From: Cupriavidus campinensis
Lineage (GTDB): Bacteria > Pseudomonadota > Gammaproteobacteria > Burkholderiales > Burkholderiaceae
NCBI RefSeq assembly: GCF_905397395.1
Contig: NZ_CAJPVH010000029.1
Coordinates: forward strand, 1 to 64,000
DNA length: 64,000 nucleotides
Direction of reading: 5' to 3'
Below the pieces are notes generated by a model, which was not told the origin of the DNA, ran no database searches, and saw nothing but the letters and a program-made list of their open reading frames with translations. Of this stretch, positions 1 through 8,365 are shown in pieces (position 1 is the stretch's first letter; each line of letters opens with the position of its first letter). The position numbers and the translations under genes were made by a program.

Positions 1-242
1 AGCCCGACCACCCATCAACCCCGCAACCCTTGTCGCTGCTGCGTTTGCAGCGCGGTTTGTGTTGCGAGGGGGCGAATATTAAGGGAGCCAGCGCAGGCTG
101 GCAAGGGGTTTGTCATCAAAACTTCAGATTTTTCTGGAAATGACGATCACGGCACCTCCTCGGCGCGATGTCGGCCCCCTATATATAGAATCATCAGTCC
201 GGGACCGGTTCCCGCCCTCCCATCTCCTGAGGACAATCACCC
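1..242. other. window edge, upstream region of the OsmC gene
   Basis: No supported gene. An AT-rich stretch (TATATATAGAAT near 181-191) lies about 50 bp before the OsmC start codon and could be part of its promoter, but no convincing -35 partner was seen. The beginning may belong to the control region of a gene outside the window. Confidence 0.3.
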
Positions 243-632
243 ATGACAATCGAAGCAACCTGGCTGGCCGCCTCGGGCGCGAGCGCCTGCGACCTGCGCA
301 ATGAGACCGCCACGTGGCGCGCGGACCTCGATGCCCCCGCAGGCGACCCGTCGCTGCCGAACCCCCACGATCTGCTCGACTCCGCGCTGGCAGCATGCAC
401 CACGCTCACGCTCCAGGTCTACGCCAAGCGCAAGGGCTATGACCTGCGCGAGGTACACGTCTCGGTCCGGCACGAGGAGGCACCAGGCACCTACAAGATG
501 ATCCGCACCGTCAGAATCGATGGCGAGCTGCCGCCGAACGTGCGCGAAGATCTGCTACGCGTGGCCAACAAGTGCCCGGTGCACAAATCGCTGTCCGCCC
601 AGATTTCGATCGAGACCACGCTCACCGCCTGA
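243..632 (+). CDS. OsmC family peroxiredoxin-like protein
   Basis: A 129-aa protein of the OsmC/Ohr/YhfA type, cytosolic proteins that reduce organic or inorganic peroxides through a redox-active cysteine pair. The two expected cysteines are visible: Cys52 in the helix motif LAACTTLTLQ and Cys111 in KCPVHKSLS, with the spacing normal for the family. Length is also normal. The ATG follows a GGA-rich stretch (GAGGACAATCACCC). It stands alone; a Fur-box promoter and terminator follow it. Substrate is not predictable; the sequence looks closer to general OsmC/YhfA than to Ohr, which is inference. Confidence 0.93.
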   Translation: MTIEATWLAASGASACDLRNETATWRADLDAPAGDPSLPNPHDLLDSALAACTTLTLQVYAKRKGYDLREVHVSVRHEEAPGTYKMIRTVRIDGELPPNVREDLLRVANKCPVHKSLSAQISIETTLTA

Positions 633-649
633 AGGCGACGTCGTATTCA

Positions 650-680
650 TTGACCCGGCAAATGATAATGGTTATCATTT
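650..680 (+). promoter_or_regulatory. sigma70 promoter overlapped by a near-consensus Fur box
   Basis: TTGACC (650-655) and TATCAT (673-678) are separated by exactly 17 bp. The spacer and -10 are covered by TGATAAT-G-GTTATCA (663-677), which matches the Fur 7-1-7 consensus TGATAATNATTATCA at 13 of 14 fixed positions and is extended to a 21-bp palindrome (660-680). Fur with iron would block RNA polymerase here. Transcription would run rightwards from about 685. Confidence 0.75.
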
Positions 681-684
681 GAGT

Positions 685-753
685 TCTCGGGTTTCTGACA
701 CGACCTGAGTCAGCAAATGGGTTACCGGACACGTTTCGTGTCCGGCCTTTTTT
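685..753 (+). ncRNA. candidate Fur-repressed small RNA
   Basis: A transcript started from the promoter at 650-678 would begin near 685 and end at the terminator at 725-753, giving about 69 nt with no credible ORF. It carries a possible 5' hairpin (CTGAC at 695-699 with GTCAG at 708-712, or the overlapping CTCGGG/CCTGAG pairing) and a strong terminator with six U residues, the usual architecture of Hfq-dependent sRNAs. By analogy with RyhB, PrrF and NrrF it would be made under iron starvation and silence iron-using genes. The family analogy is functional only; no sequence homology is claimed. Confidence 0.55.
725..753 (+). terminator. intrinsic terminator
   Basis: CCGGACACG (725-733) pairs with CGTGTCCGG (737-745) across a TTT loop, followed after CC by six T (748-753). 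It can end the candidate sRNA and read-through from the OsmC gene. Confidence 0.85.
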
Positions 754-1015
754 GCTGGCGGCTCCAGCGGCCGCTCCCCCCGTCATCATCCTGACCCAAC
801 CGTCGCGCAACGTTGTCCTACAGCGCGATCCACATCCCGCGATCCCCTCATACGTAGGGCCATCTGGTCTCATTGGTTCGCTCGCCAACCAAGCCTGTGT
901 TGTAACGCGCTCCGGACGCCACTTGGGCGCTTTCTTAGCCATGTACCGCGGCTTAACATGAAGCCAAAACAAGACATGGCAGCAAGCAGCAGGGAAGCAT
1001 TGGAGCGGGGACATC
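754..1015. other. intergenic region without recognisable gene
   Basis: No supported ORF or RNA gene was seen between the terminator and the next coding region. Short reading frames on both strands here lack start signals and family features. Confidence 0.4.
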
Positions 1016-1837
1016 TTGGCGAACTACATCGAAGAGTATTGCGCGCGCATCCGGCGTGGCGGCGCGCGAGCCATTGCGGACAAACCCGTGATGGTGGATC
1101 AGGACGGGACGTACACCATGGCTTACGTGCCGTTCGAGCATCGGAACGCCGGTGCGCGCCTGGTGCTGGTGAGCACCACGCCGGGCCACACCCACGTGCG
1201 GCTCGCCGCGTCGGTCACGGAGGAACTGCTGCTCGCGCATACGCCCGGGCGGAGCATCCAGCGCGAGAACAAACGGCGCGTGGAACTGGGCGGCCGGCTC
1301 GTACGGCCCAACCTGATCCGCATGCTCGACCACTTCCGCGTGCCCGAGCTGATCGGGCAACCGCACGCGGCCGCCTTGTGGAACGATGGCTTCGACGCCA
1401 TCCAGCCGCTTGCGCTCCTGCCCCATGCCACCACGCGGCGCGGGCTCGCGTTCGACGGCCCGCTCGACGAACTGCTCGATGTGCCCATGCTCCGCACCGT
1501 CTTCGAGTCGCTCTTCCTCGCGCGGCTCGGGCAGTGCCATCGACGCGCGCTCTATATTGGTCTCGGGCGTACGGCGTGGGCGGGACTGCGGCATGCCGCC
1601 GGGCTGGGTCTGATCGATCGGAGCCAGATGCTGGGCATGATGCCGGTGCCCGCGCGCGCCGGCAGCATGGTCCGGTATTTCCTGCGCGAGATTTCCGCCC
1701 ACGATCTGTCACCTAACGACCCCGTGCGCCACCGCATCGCGTGGCTGGACGCCGCGCACGCGGAGATGGAAGCCGGCGTGCGGCGCGTGCGGGCCGCGAC
1801 GGGGCCGGCCAATCATCCGGATCGGCTCATCGCCTGA
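1016..1837 (+). CDS. hypothetical protein, possibly uracil-DNA-glycosylase-like fold
   Basis: A 273-aa protein that I do not firmly recognise. TTG is the only start that fits; it follows GGAGCGGGG at about 1002-1010. Visible features: a beta-strand ending in VLVSTTPGHTHVRL (about residues 50-63), a long helical middle, and a C-terminal MMPVPARAGSMVRYFL segment. A proline-glycine loop after an N-terminal beta-strand and a 'P-P-x-x-x-G' loop near the C terminus recall the layout of uracil-DNA-glycosylase superfamily members (GxxPG and HPSP motifs), but the catalytic signatures are not exact. No signal peptide or membrane segment. Monocistronic, closed by the terminator at 1944-1980. Confidence 0.7.
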   Translation: MANYIEEYCARIRRGGARAIADKPVMVDQDGTYTMAYVPFEHRNAGARLVLVSTTPGHTHVRLAASVTEELLLAHTPGRSIQRENKRRVELGGRLVRPNLIRMLDHFRVPELIGQPHAAALWNDGFDAIQPLALLPHATTRRGLAFDGPLDELLDVPMLRTVFESLFLARLGQCHRRALYIGLGRTAWAGLRHAAGLGLIDRSQMLGMMPVPARAGSMVRYFLREISAHDLSPNDPVRHRIAWLDAAHAEMEAGVRRVRAATGPANHPDRLIA

Positions 1838-1943
1838 CAGAGGAAGGTCGTGTGACGCTGGCCCCACCTAAGTAGGGATTAGCGTCGCCCTGAGGTGCCG
1901 ATAACACTTCTTGAGGATTCTGACCTCCTCGCATTCCCGATTT

Positions 1944-1980
1944 GCGGCCCCCCATGTTGGTGGAGGGCCGCTATTTTTTT
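1944..1980 (+). terminator. intrinsic terminator
   Basis: GCGGCCC (1944-1950) pairs with GGGCCGC (1965-1971), the loop containing a further CCA/TGG pairing, followed by TATTTTTTT. It ends the preceding hypothetical gene. Confidence 0.8.
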
Positions 1981-2053
1981 GGGATAACCCGTAGCCTATG
2001 GGTGACAAAAAATGTGACGCGAACATGATCTGGATCTAGTGCGGCCCAATTGG

Positions 2054-2089
2054 GGAAATTTCACACAGCGATTGCGGAAACTTCCCACA
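2054..2089. promoter_or_regulatory. tandem direct repeat upstream of the response regulator gene
   Basis: GGAAATTTCACACA (2054-2067) and GGAAACTTCCCACA (2076-2089) match at 12 of 14 positions and are 22 bp apart, two helical turns. This geometry suits tandem binding of a dimeric regulator on one face of DNA, possibly the NarL-type regulator encoded just downstream (autoregulation). The rest of 1838-2174 holds the terminator above and no gene. Confidence 0.4.
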
Positions 2090-2174
2090 AACGGAGCGGC
2101 GCTATCTCCATATACTGCCCAGTCAGTGATGACCCCTGGCCCGCCCGCGTGGCGCGGCCGCAAGGCAGTAACGC

Positions 2175-2834
2175 ATGACAACCATCCTGATCGTTGACGA
2201 TCACCCCGCGCTGCGGCTTGCCATGTGCGCCCGTCTCTCGCAGCTGCTGGGCGTGAATGTGCTGCTCGAAGCCGACAACGGCCAGAGCGCCATCGAGGCA
2301 GTGCGTCGACACAAACCCGACCTCGTTGTGCTGGATCTCGACATCCCCCGCATGAGCGGGCTAGATGCCACGCCGCGCATGCGCGCGCTCCACCCGGGCG
2401 TGCGCATCCTGATCCTGACCGCCCAGAACCCCACGCCGTTCGCCGCACGCGCCTACCAGGCCGGCGCGCAGGGCTTCATCAGCAAGACGCAGGACATGGA
2501 CGCCATCGTCCGCTGCGTGGAAAGCGTGCTCGGCGGCTTTACCGTGTTCCCGAACGGCGCGAGCGCCAATCCCGCCACGGCCATCTCGTTCAGCGACTCC
2601 TCGCGCGAGTCCCGCATGGTCAGCGACGACGAAGGCCTGCGCAAGTTGTCGGACAAGGAAGTGGTCATCCTGCGCATGCTCGCGCGCGGTATGAGCAACA
2701 AGATCATCGGCAACGCGCTGTTCATCAGCAACAAGACCGTCAGCAGCTACAAGGCGCGCATCATGGCCAAGCTGCGCGCCGAATCCCTGGTCGATCTGGT
2801 CGACTTCGCCCGCCGTTGCCACCTGACGCCATGA
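2175..2834 (+). CDS. NarL/LuxR-family response regulator (BvgA/EvgA-like)
   Basis: A 219-aa cytosolic DNA-binding regulator. Residues 1-120 form a receiver domain with the acidic pair D8-D9, the phosphoacceptor D54 (in LVVLDLDIP), and K104 in FISKT. Residues about 155-215 form a LuxR-type helix-turn-helix (LSDKEVVILRMLARGMSNKIIGN, then the recognition helix NKTVSSYKARIMAKL). Length and layout match BvgA and EvgA, partners of unorthodox phosphorelay kinases. The stop codon overlaps the start of the Hpt gene (ATGA), so both are co-translated. No histidine kinase is encoded nearby; target genes are unknown. Confidence 0.95.
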   Translation: MTTILIVDDHPALRLAMCARLSQLLGVNVLLEADNGQSAIEAVRRHKPDLVVLDLDIPRMSGLDATPRMRALHPGVRILILTAQNPTPFAARAYQAGAQGFISKTQDMDAIVRCVESVLGGFTVFPNGASANPATAISFSDSSRESRMVSDDEGLRKLSDKEVVILRMLARGMSNKIIGNALFISNKTVSSYKARIMAKLRAESLVDLVDFARRCHLTP

Positions 2835-3298
2835 CTCGCGCCATGACCCACGCCGGGGCCCGCCGGGTTCTGCCCCGCGCCGAACGCGAGGCCATGGGCA
2901 CGGCGGTGGCCAACGCGGCGCGGGACGACCCCGCGCTCTACCGGATGCTGCTCGCGCGGCTGATCGAGACCACCGAGGCAGACATGGCCAACCTGCAGCG
3001 GACGGTGGCAACGGGCGACTGGACCGGCGTGCAGCGCGCCGTGCACCGCACCAAGGGCAGCGCCGCGCTGGCCCGCTGCCCGACGCTCGTGGCGGCTGGC
3101 AAGTCGCTGGAGTCCGCCGCGCGCCAGGGCAAACGCGCCGTGATCGATGCGCTACTGCCGCGCTATGTCGCCATCGTGACCGAATTCAACGACGCGCTGA
3201 TCGCCCTGCAAGCGGCCGCACCCGGCGCCCCCGCCCACGCCGGCAGCCCGGATCCGGGCGATGGCACGTCGCCGTCCAGCCACATTCAAGGAACTTGA
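2831..3298 (+). CDS. Hpt domain phosphotransfer protein
   Basis: A 155-aa protein whose ATG overlaps the response-regulator stop codon. The helical Hpt signature AVHRTKGSAAL places the phosphorylatable histidine at about H72, followed by the conserved K-G-S-A. Family role: relay of phosphate between the receiver domain of a hybrid kinase and a response regulator. Its only partner here is the upstream NarL-type regulator, so it probably serves a hybrid kinase encoded elsewhere. The C-terminal tail (from about residue 130) is Pro/Gly/Ala-rich and probably disordered. Confidence 0.88.
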   Translation: MTRAMTHAGARRVLPRAEREAMGTAVANAARDDPALYRMLLARLIETTEADMANLQRTVATGDWTGVQRAVHRTKGSAALARCPTLVAAGKSLESAARQGKRAVIDALLPRYVAIVTEFNDALIALQAAAPGAPAHAGSPDPGDGTSPSSHIQGT

Positions 3299-3413
3299 TG
3301 ACCCTGTCCGCATCATGGCAGTGCACGCCGCCCGTGGCGCTGGCACACTGTGGGTCCATCCGGCCGCCCCCCTTCTTTTCGCGCCGGACCCCTTTTCTGG
3401 CGGGAGACATGTC

Positions 3414-4391
3414 GTGGGTGATTTGCAGGCCTTGCTGGACAGCCACGGGCTGTCCCTGGTGTTCCTGAGCGTGCTGGCCGAGCAGGCCGGCCTGCCGGTG
3501 CCGGCCTATCCGATGATGTTCGTGGCGGGTGCGCTGTCGATGCAGGAGTCTGGTCCGTCGATTGGCGCCGTGCTGTTCGCGGTGATCTCCGCCTGCCTGA
3601 TCGCCGATACGGCGTGGTACTTCGCCGGCAAGCGGCTGGGCCAGCCGATGCTGCGCACGATCTGCCGCGTCTCCCTCTCCCCCGACACCTGCATCCGGCA
3701 GACCCAGTCGCTGTACCTGCGCGTGGGGCCCCGCTCGCTGGTCTTCGCCAAGCTGCTGCCCGGCGCCGGGGCGCTCTCCACGGCCATGGCCGGCATGACC
3801 TCCACGCCGTTCATGACCTTCCTGTTCTACGACGCCCTCGGCGCGCTGGTCTGGGCCGGCGGGGCCCTGCTGGCGGGCGTGGTGTTCAGTGATTTCGTCG
3901 ATACGATCCTGGCCGCGTTCAGCACCTACGGCCATATCGCCGTGCTGGTCGCGGGCGGCGCGTTCGCGCTGTTCATTGCCTGGCGCTTCTGGCTGCGCTG
4001 GCGCCTGCTGCGCCGCACCGGCCGGATTCCGCGGATGACGGTGATGGAGCTGGAGTCGCGCCGCTCGGCGGGCGCGCCGCCACTGGTGGTGGACGTGCGC
4101 GCGCATGGCGTGGCCCCCATCGAGCGGATTCCCGGCGCGCTGGTCATGGAGCTGCACGCGCCGCTGGAAGCCCTGGGCGAACATTCGCCCGAACATGACA
4201 TCGTGGTCTATTGCGCCTGCCCTCATGAGATGTCCGCCGCCGTACTGGCGGAGCGGCTGCGTGTGGCGGGATACCGCCGCACCTGGGCGCTGGCGGGCGG
4301 GTTCGACGAATGGAAGCGCCTGCAGGGCGCCTTGTCGACCCAGTCCGACGAGGCCAGCAACGACCCCACCAAGCAAGCCGCCGCGCACTAA
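3414..4391 (+). CDS. DedA family membrane protein with C-terminal rhodanese domain
   Basis: A 325-aa inner-membrane protein. Residues 1 to about 190 are a DedA/SNARE-associated domain with the re-entrant signature FAKLLPGAGALSTAMAG and several transmembrane helices; DedA proteins act as lipid (for example undecaprenyl-phosphate) flippases. After a basic stretch (WRLLRRTGRIPR) a rhodanese domain follows (about 205-310) with the active-site cysteine in VVYCACPHEMSA and a typical ending GGFDEW. Start chosen as GTG 3414 because GGGAG lies 7 bp upstream; the same frame is open back to an ATG at 3261, overlapping the Hpt gene. The fusion places sulfur-transfer or redox chemistry on the cytosolic face; substrate unknown. 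Confidence 0.87.
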   Translation: MGDLQALLDSHGLSLVFLSVLAEQAGLPVPAYPMMFVAGALSMQESGPSIGAVLFAVISACLIADTAWYFAGKRLGQPMLRTICRVSLSPDTCIRQTQSLYLRVGPRSLVFAKLLPGAGALSTAMAGMTSTPFMTFLFYDALGALVWAGGALLAGVVFSDFVDTILAAFSTYGHIAVLVAGGAFALFIAWRFWLRWRLLRRTGRIPRMTVMELESRRSAGAPPLVVDVRAHGVAPIERIPGALVMELHAPLEALGEHSPEHDIVVYCACPHEMSAAVLAERLRVAGYRRTWALAGGFDEWKRLQGALSTQSDEASNDPTKQAAAH

Positions 4392-4463
4392 TCCACCCGC
4401 AGTCCCCCCGGATCAACCGCCGCTTCCTATACTTGGCCCAGGCCATTGTGCAGGGAGGGCGGC

Positions 4464-7199
4464 ATGCCAGGCGAAGACCCGGGTTGGGACGATGAAGCCG
4501 CGCGCGTGGCGCACCGCCGGCGCATGCTCGAGATCCCCCGGCACAACGCCGGCCAGACCTACGCGCTCGCCCTCTCCGGCGGCGGCATCCGCAGCGCCAC
4601 GTTCTGCCTCGGCGTCATGCAGGCGCTGGCCGAAGCGCCGAATCCTGCCCAGACTCCCGCCCGAACACCCCTCGACACCCCGCCCTCCCCCACCGTGGCC
4701 GGCACCCAATCGCTGCTGGCCCAGTTCGACTATCTCTCCACCGTCAGCGGCGGCGGCTACCTTGGCGCGTTCTTCGTCAGCCTGTTCGTGCCCGGCCGGC
4801 TGCGGCGCGGCACCGGCGCCGTGCAGGCCGCGCAGGACGCCTACCGGACGATGCAATACGAACCGCCGGGCCGCATCCACACCTCGGTCTCCTATGCCGA
4901 GACACCGGGCCGGGCCGCCGTGGCGTGGCTGCGCGAGAACGGCCGCTACCTCACCCCCACCGGCGCGGGCGACAACCTCTACGCCGCCGCCGTGGTGGTG
5001 CGCAACTGGCTGGCCATGCAATATGTGATTGGCAGCGCACTACTGGTGCTGCTGGCCGCGCTGGCGCTGGGCCTGCACCTGGCCACGGGCGCGTGGCACG
5101 GACTGGCCCGCAACGAGATGGACCTGCTCTACGCCGCACGCCAGGCGTTCTACAACGAACGGCTGGCCATCTGGTGGAGTCCCCTGCTGTGGCTGCCGGT
5201 GGCGTCGGCGCTGCTGTTCGCCGTGCCGCCCGGTATCGCGTTCTGGCTGGTCTACCCGCGTTCGGACGACCCGCGCCAGCCTGTACGGGTGCTGAACAAC
5301 GCCGTGCTGCTCGCGGCGCTGATCGGCGCGGCCTTCCTGGCCACCGCATGGTGGTTCCAGCGCCTGCAGCCGTCGCCCCAACTGGCGTACGCCTGCTTCG
5401 CCATCGGCATCCTGGCCTGGCTGGGGGTGGCGGCTTGCCTGGTCATGGTGATGCCGGCCCCGCGCTCGGTGACCATGTTCCGCGTGCGCGCCACGCGGGC
5501 GCTGCGCACGGCGATGGGGGTCACCGGCGCGCTGGCCGCGCTGGGCCTTGCCGATACCGCCGCGCGCACCTGCTATCTCTATAGCTATCTGGCCGAGCAC
5601 CCGTGGGGCGCGCTCGGCCCGGCCGGCTCGCTGGGCGTGCTGGTCTGGCTGGTCCGCTATGGCGCCAATCTGCTCGATAACGGCCACAAGGGCGCCGGCG
5701 ATTCGTCCTGGCGCGCGATGCTGGGCCGCCTGCCCGTCTCGCTGCTGGCCGGGGCGCTGGCGGCGGTGCTGGCGCTGCTCGTCTTCGTGCTCTGGTCGTG
5801 GATCGTGCTCTGGGTGCGATGGGACGGCGGCGAGCCGGTCGACTGGCTCGTCTTCGGCAAGGCCTGGACCACGCCCGCACTGGCCGTGCTGACGGGGCTC
5901 GCGCTGGTCATGGCAATGGTGGTGGGGCGCTTCGCGGGCTTCCTGAACCTGTCCACGCTCCAGTCGTTCTATGCCTCCCGGCTCACGCGCGCGTACCTGG
6001 GCGCCTCCAACGGCAACCGCTTCACCGCCGCGGCGGACAGCCGGGAGACGCGCCAGCGCTTCAGCGTGGCCGAGCCCGCCCCGGACGACGCCCTGAGCCT
6101 CAACGACTATTACGATCCCCGCGTGCTGGCGCCGCTGCACCTGATCAACGTCACGCTGAACCTGACCGTCGATCCCGCCGAGCAGCTCGTGCAGCGCGAC
6201 CGCAAGGGCAAGCCGCTCTGCGTCTCGCCGGGCCCCGCGCTGGCCCAGCCGGGCGCCCCGCAGCACCTGCCCGCCGACACCTACGTGCGATTCAGCGTCG
6301 ATGGACGGCCTTGCTGCGCGATGTCGCAGGAACGCACCTTCCGCCGCCATCCCGGCGAGATGGCCCACGCGCGCACCGTGGGCGACTGGGTGGCGATCTC
6401 GGGCGCCGCCATCTCCACCGGCCTCGGCCGCGCCTCCACGCTGGGCACCTCGCTGCTGATGGGGTTCGCCAACCTGCGGCTCGGCGTCTGGTGGCCATCG
6501 CGGCTGGATAGCGGCGGCGCGCACGCCCCGATGCGCCGGCGCGGCACGGCAGGGCGCGCGCGGCCCACGCTCGGCGTGCTGACCGGGCTGTTCCGCACGC
6601 AGTACTACCTGGGGTGCGAACTCGCCGCGCGCTTCCACGGCACGCGCCGGGGCTGGCAGTACCTGTCCGATGGCGGCCATTTTGAGAACACCGCCGTCTA
6701 TGAACTGCTGCGCCCGGAGCGGCGCGTGGCGCTGATCGTGCTGTGCGACTGCGGCTGCGACGCCGACTACCGCTTCAAGGATCTCGCCAACCTGATCCGG
6801 CTGGCCCGCATCGACTTCGGGCTCGAGATCGTCGTGGACACCGCCGCCGCGAGCGACCCGGTGCTCAAGACCGTGTTCGGCACCCTGGACGACTTTGCCG
6901 CCGATGCCAGCCCGGAAAGCCGGACGAAGGTCGGGCTGCTGCTCAATGCCTATGTGGCCGGCCAGGGTGGCGCGCCGGACGCCCCGCCGGTCACCCGCAT
7001 CATCCTGCTCAAGCCGCGCCTCACGCCCACCGCGCCGGCCGATGTGCGCCAGTACGGCGCGGTCCATCGCGACTTCCCGCAGCAGGGCACCGCCGACCAG
7101 TTCTTCGACGAAGCGCAGTGGGAAAGCTACCGCGCGCTCGGGTTCGACATCGGCCGGCGCATTGCACAGGGGCCCATGGCGCAGCGGCTGTTCACCTAG
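4464..7199 (+). CDS. large patatin-like phospholipase with transmembrane core
   Basis: A 911-aa protein. The N-terminal patatin half has the oxyanion loop SGGGIRSATF (about 38-47) and the nucleophile serine in DYLSTVSGGGYLG (S95; the usual GxSxG is replaced by T-V-S-G-G). A central region (about 180-490) has six or more hydrophobic helices. The catalytic aspartate motif YLSDGGHFENTAVYELL lies near residue 740, far from the serine, so the hydrolase domain is interrupted by the membrane part. Family role: serine-aspartate lipid acyl hydrolase. Start chosen at ATG 4464 behind AGGGAGG. The gene appears monocistronic. Lipid substrate is unknown. Confidence 0.88.
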   Translation: MPGEDPGWDDEAARVAHRRRMLEIPRHNAGQTYALALSGGGIRSATFCLGVMQALAEAPNPAQTPARTPLDTPPSPTVAGTQSLLAQFDYLSTVSGGGYLGAFFVSLFVPGRLRRGTGAVQAAQDAYRTMQYEPPGRIHTSVSYAETPGRAAVAWLRENGRYLTPTGAGDNLYAAAVVVRNWLAMQYVIGSALLVLLAALALGLHLATGAWHGLARNEMDLLYAARQAFYNERLAIWWSPLLWLPVASALLFAVPPGIAFWLVYPRSDDPRQPVRVLNNAVLLAALIGAAFLATAWWFQRLQPSPQLAYACFAIGILAWLGVAACLVMVMPAPRSVTMFRVRATRALRTAMGVTGALAALGLADTAARTCYLYSYLAEHPWGALGPAGSLGVLVWLVRYGANLLDNGHKGAGDSSWRAMLGRLPVSLLAGALAAVLALLVFVLWSWIVLWVRWDGGEPVDWLVFGKAWTTPALAVLTGLALVMAMVVGRFAGFLNLSTLQSFYASRLTRAYLGASNGNRFTAAADSRETRQRFSVAEPAPDDALSLNDYYDPRVLAPLHLINVTLNLTVDPAEQLVQRDRKGKPLCVSPGPALAQPGAPQHLPADTYVRFSVDGRPCCAMSQERTFRRHPGEMAHARTVGDWVAISGAAISTGLGRASTLGTSLLMGFANLRLGVWWPSRLDSGGAHAPMRRRGTAGRARPTLGVLTGLFRTQYYLGCELAARFHGTRRGWQYLSDGGHFENTAVYELLRPERRVALIVLCDCGCDADYRFKDLANLIRLARIDFGLEIVVDTAAASDPVLKTVFGTLDDFAADASPESRTKVGLLLNAYVAGQGGAPDAPPVTRIILLKPRLTPTAPADVRQYGAVHRDFPQQGTADQFFDEAQWESYRALGFDIGRRIAQGPMAQRLFT

Positions 7200-7317
7200 C
7201 CCCCACGGTCAGCAGGGCTACTTGGCCGGCGCCAGCACGATTCGGCGCGCGTGACTACCATAGCCCCGTTTCCCTCTCCACATGGCGCGCCGGTCACCCC
7301 GGCCGCGTCCCGCATCC

Positions 7318-8334
7318 ATGATTCCGTATTCCCTGCTCGACCTTTCACCGATCGTGGAAGGCAGCGATGCCGGCCAGGCCATGCGCAACACGCTGGACCT
7401 GGCGCAGCACGCCGAACGCCTTGGCTATCGCCGCTTCTGGCTGGCCGAACATCACAACATGCCCGGCATTGCCAGCGCCGCCACGTCCGTGCTGATCGGC
7501 TACGTGGCGAATGGCACGTCCACCATCCGCGTCGGCTCGGGCGGCGTGATGCTGCCGAACCACTCGCCGCTGGTGATTGCCGAGCAGTTCGGCACGCTGG
7601 CCGCGCTGTATCCGGGCCGCATCGACCTCGGGCTGGGCCGCGCGCCCGGCTCCGACCAGGCCACCGCGCGCGCGCTGCGCCGCCAGTTGAGCCACGACAG
7701 CGCCGACACCTTCCCGCAGGATGTAGAAGAACTGCAGGCCTATTTCGATGAGGTGCGCCCGGGCCAGCGCCTGCGCGCGGTGCCCGGCGCGGGCCTGAAG
7801 GTGCCGCTGTGGCTGCTCGGCTCGAGCCTGTTCAGCGCGCAGCTGTCCGCCGCGATGGGGCTGCCGTTCGCGTTCGCATCGCACTTTGCGCCCGGCTTCA
7901 TGCGCCAGGCCGTGGACCTGTACCGGCGCACCTTCCGCCCGTCCGAACAGCTGGACCGCCCGCACGTGATGCTCGGCGTCAACGTATTCGCCGCCGATAC
8001 CGGCGACGAGGCGCGCCGGCTGTTCTCGTCGCTCCAGCAGCAGTTCCTGGCGCTGGTGCGCGGCACGCCGGGCCAGCTCAAGCCGCCGGTGGACAACATG
8101 GACCCGCTCTGGGACGCCAGCGAGGCCGACCACATCCGCCGCTCGCTGGCGGTCTCGGTGGTGGGCGACCCCGCTGCCGTGCGCGAGGGCCTGCAACGTT
8201 TCGTGGACGACCTGCGCCCGGACGAACTGATGCTGACCGGCCAGATCTACGACCACGCGGCGCGGCTCAAGTCGTTCGAGATTGCCGCGAAGGCGGTGCG
8301 CGCCCTCTCGCTCTCGCCCGCGCAACTGGCCTGA
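7318..8334 (+). CDS. LLM class flavin-dependent oxidoreductase (luciferase-like)
   Basis: A 338-aa cytosolic luciferase-like monooxygenase. Typical segments are present: [26 protein letters not shown] (residues about 40-65), then [42 protein letters not shown]. This pattern belongs to the MsnO8/YhbW-type group of FMN-dependent oxidoreductases, whose natural substrates are mostly unknown. Start taken at ATG 7318, where the conserved [12 protein letters not shown] begins; the frame extends upstream to 7282 without family similarity. Convergent with the chemotaxis gene; they share a bidirectional terminator. Confidence 0.92.
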   Translation: MIPYSLLDLSPIVEGSDAGQAMRNTLDLAQHAERLGYRRFWLAEHHNMPGIASAATSVLIGYVANGTSTIRVGSGGVMLPNHSPLVIAEQFGTLAALYPGRIDLGLGRAPGSDQATARALRRQLSHDSADTFPQDVEELQAYFDEVRPGQRLRAVPGAGLKVPLWLLGSSLFSAQLSAAMGLPFAFASHFAPGFMRQAVDLYRRTFRPSEQLDRPHVMLGVNVFAADTGDEARRLFSSLQQQFLALVRGTPGQLKPPVDNMDPLWDASEADHIRRSLAVSVVGDPAAVREGLQRFVDDLRPDELMLTGQIYDHAARLKSFEIAAKAVRALSLSPAQLA

Positions 8335-8365
8335 ACCGTCAGCGCCAGCGCCAGCGCCAGAAAGC

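Noticed and set aside
622..1014. Minus-strand 130-codon frame across the Fur-box region
   Set aside because: No RBS, no family features, and it would run through the Fur box, the terminator and the end of the OsmC gene.
5040..7067. Long open frame on the minus strand inside the large patatin gene
   Set aside because: Composition-driven antisense frame: low-complexity Arg/Gly/His/Gln content, no family motifs; the plus strand has a clear patatin protein.
8339..8360. GCCAGC tandem run before the bidirectional terminator
   Set aside because: Short simple-sequence run of about four units; no evidence of phase variation or protein binding.
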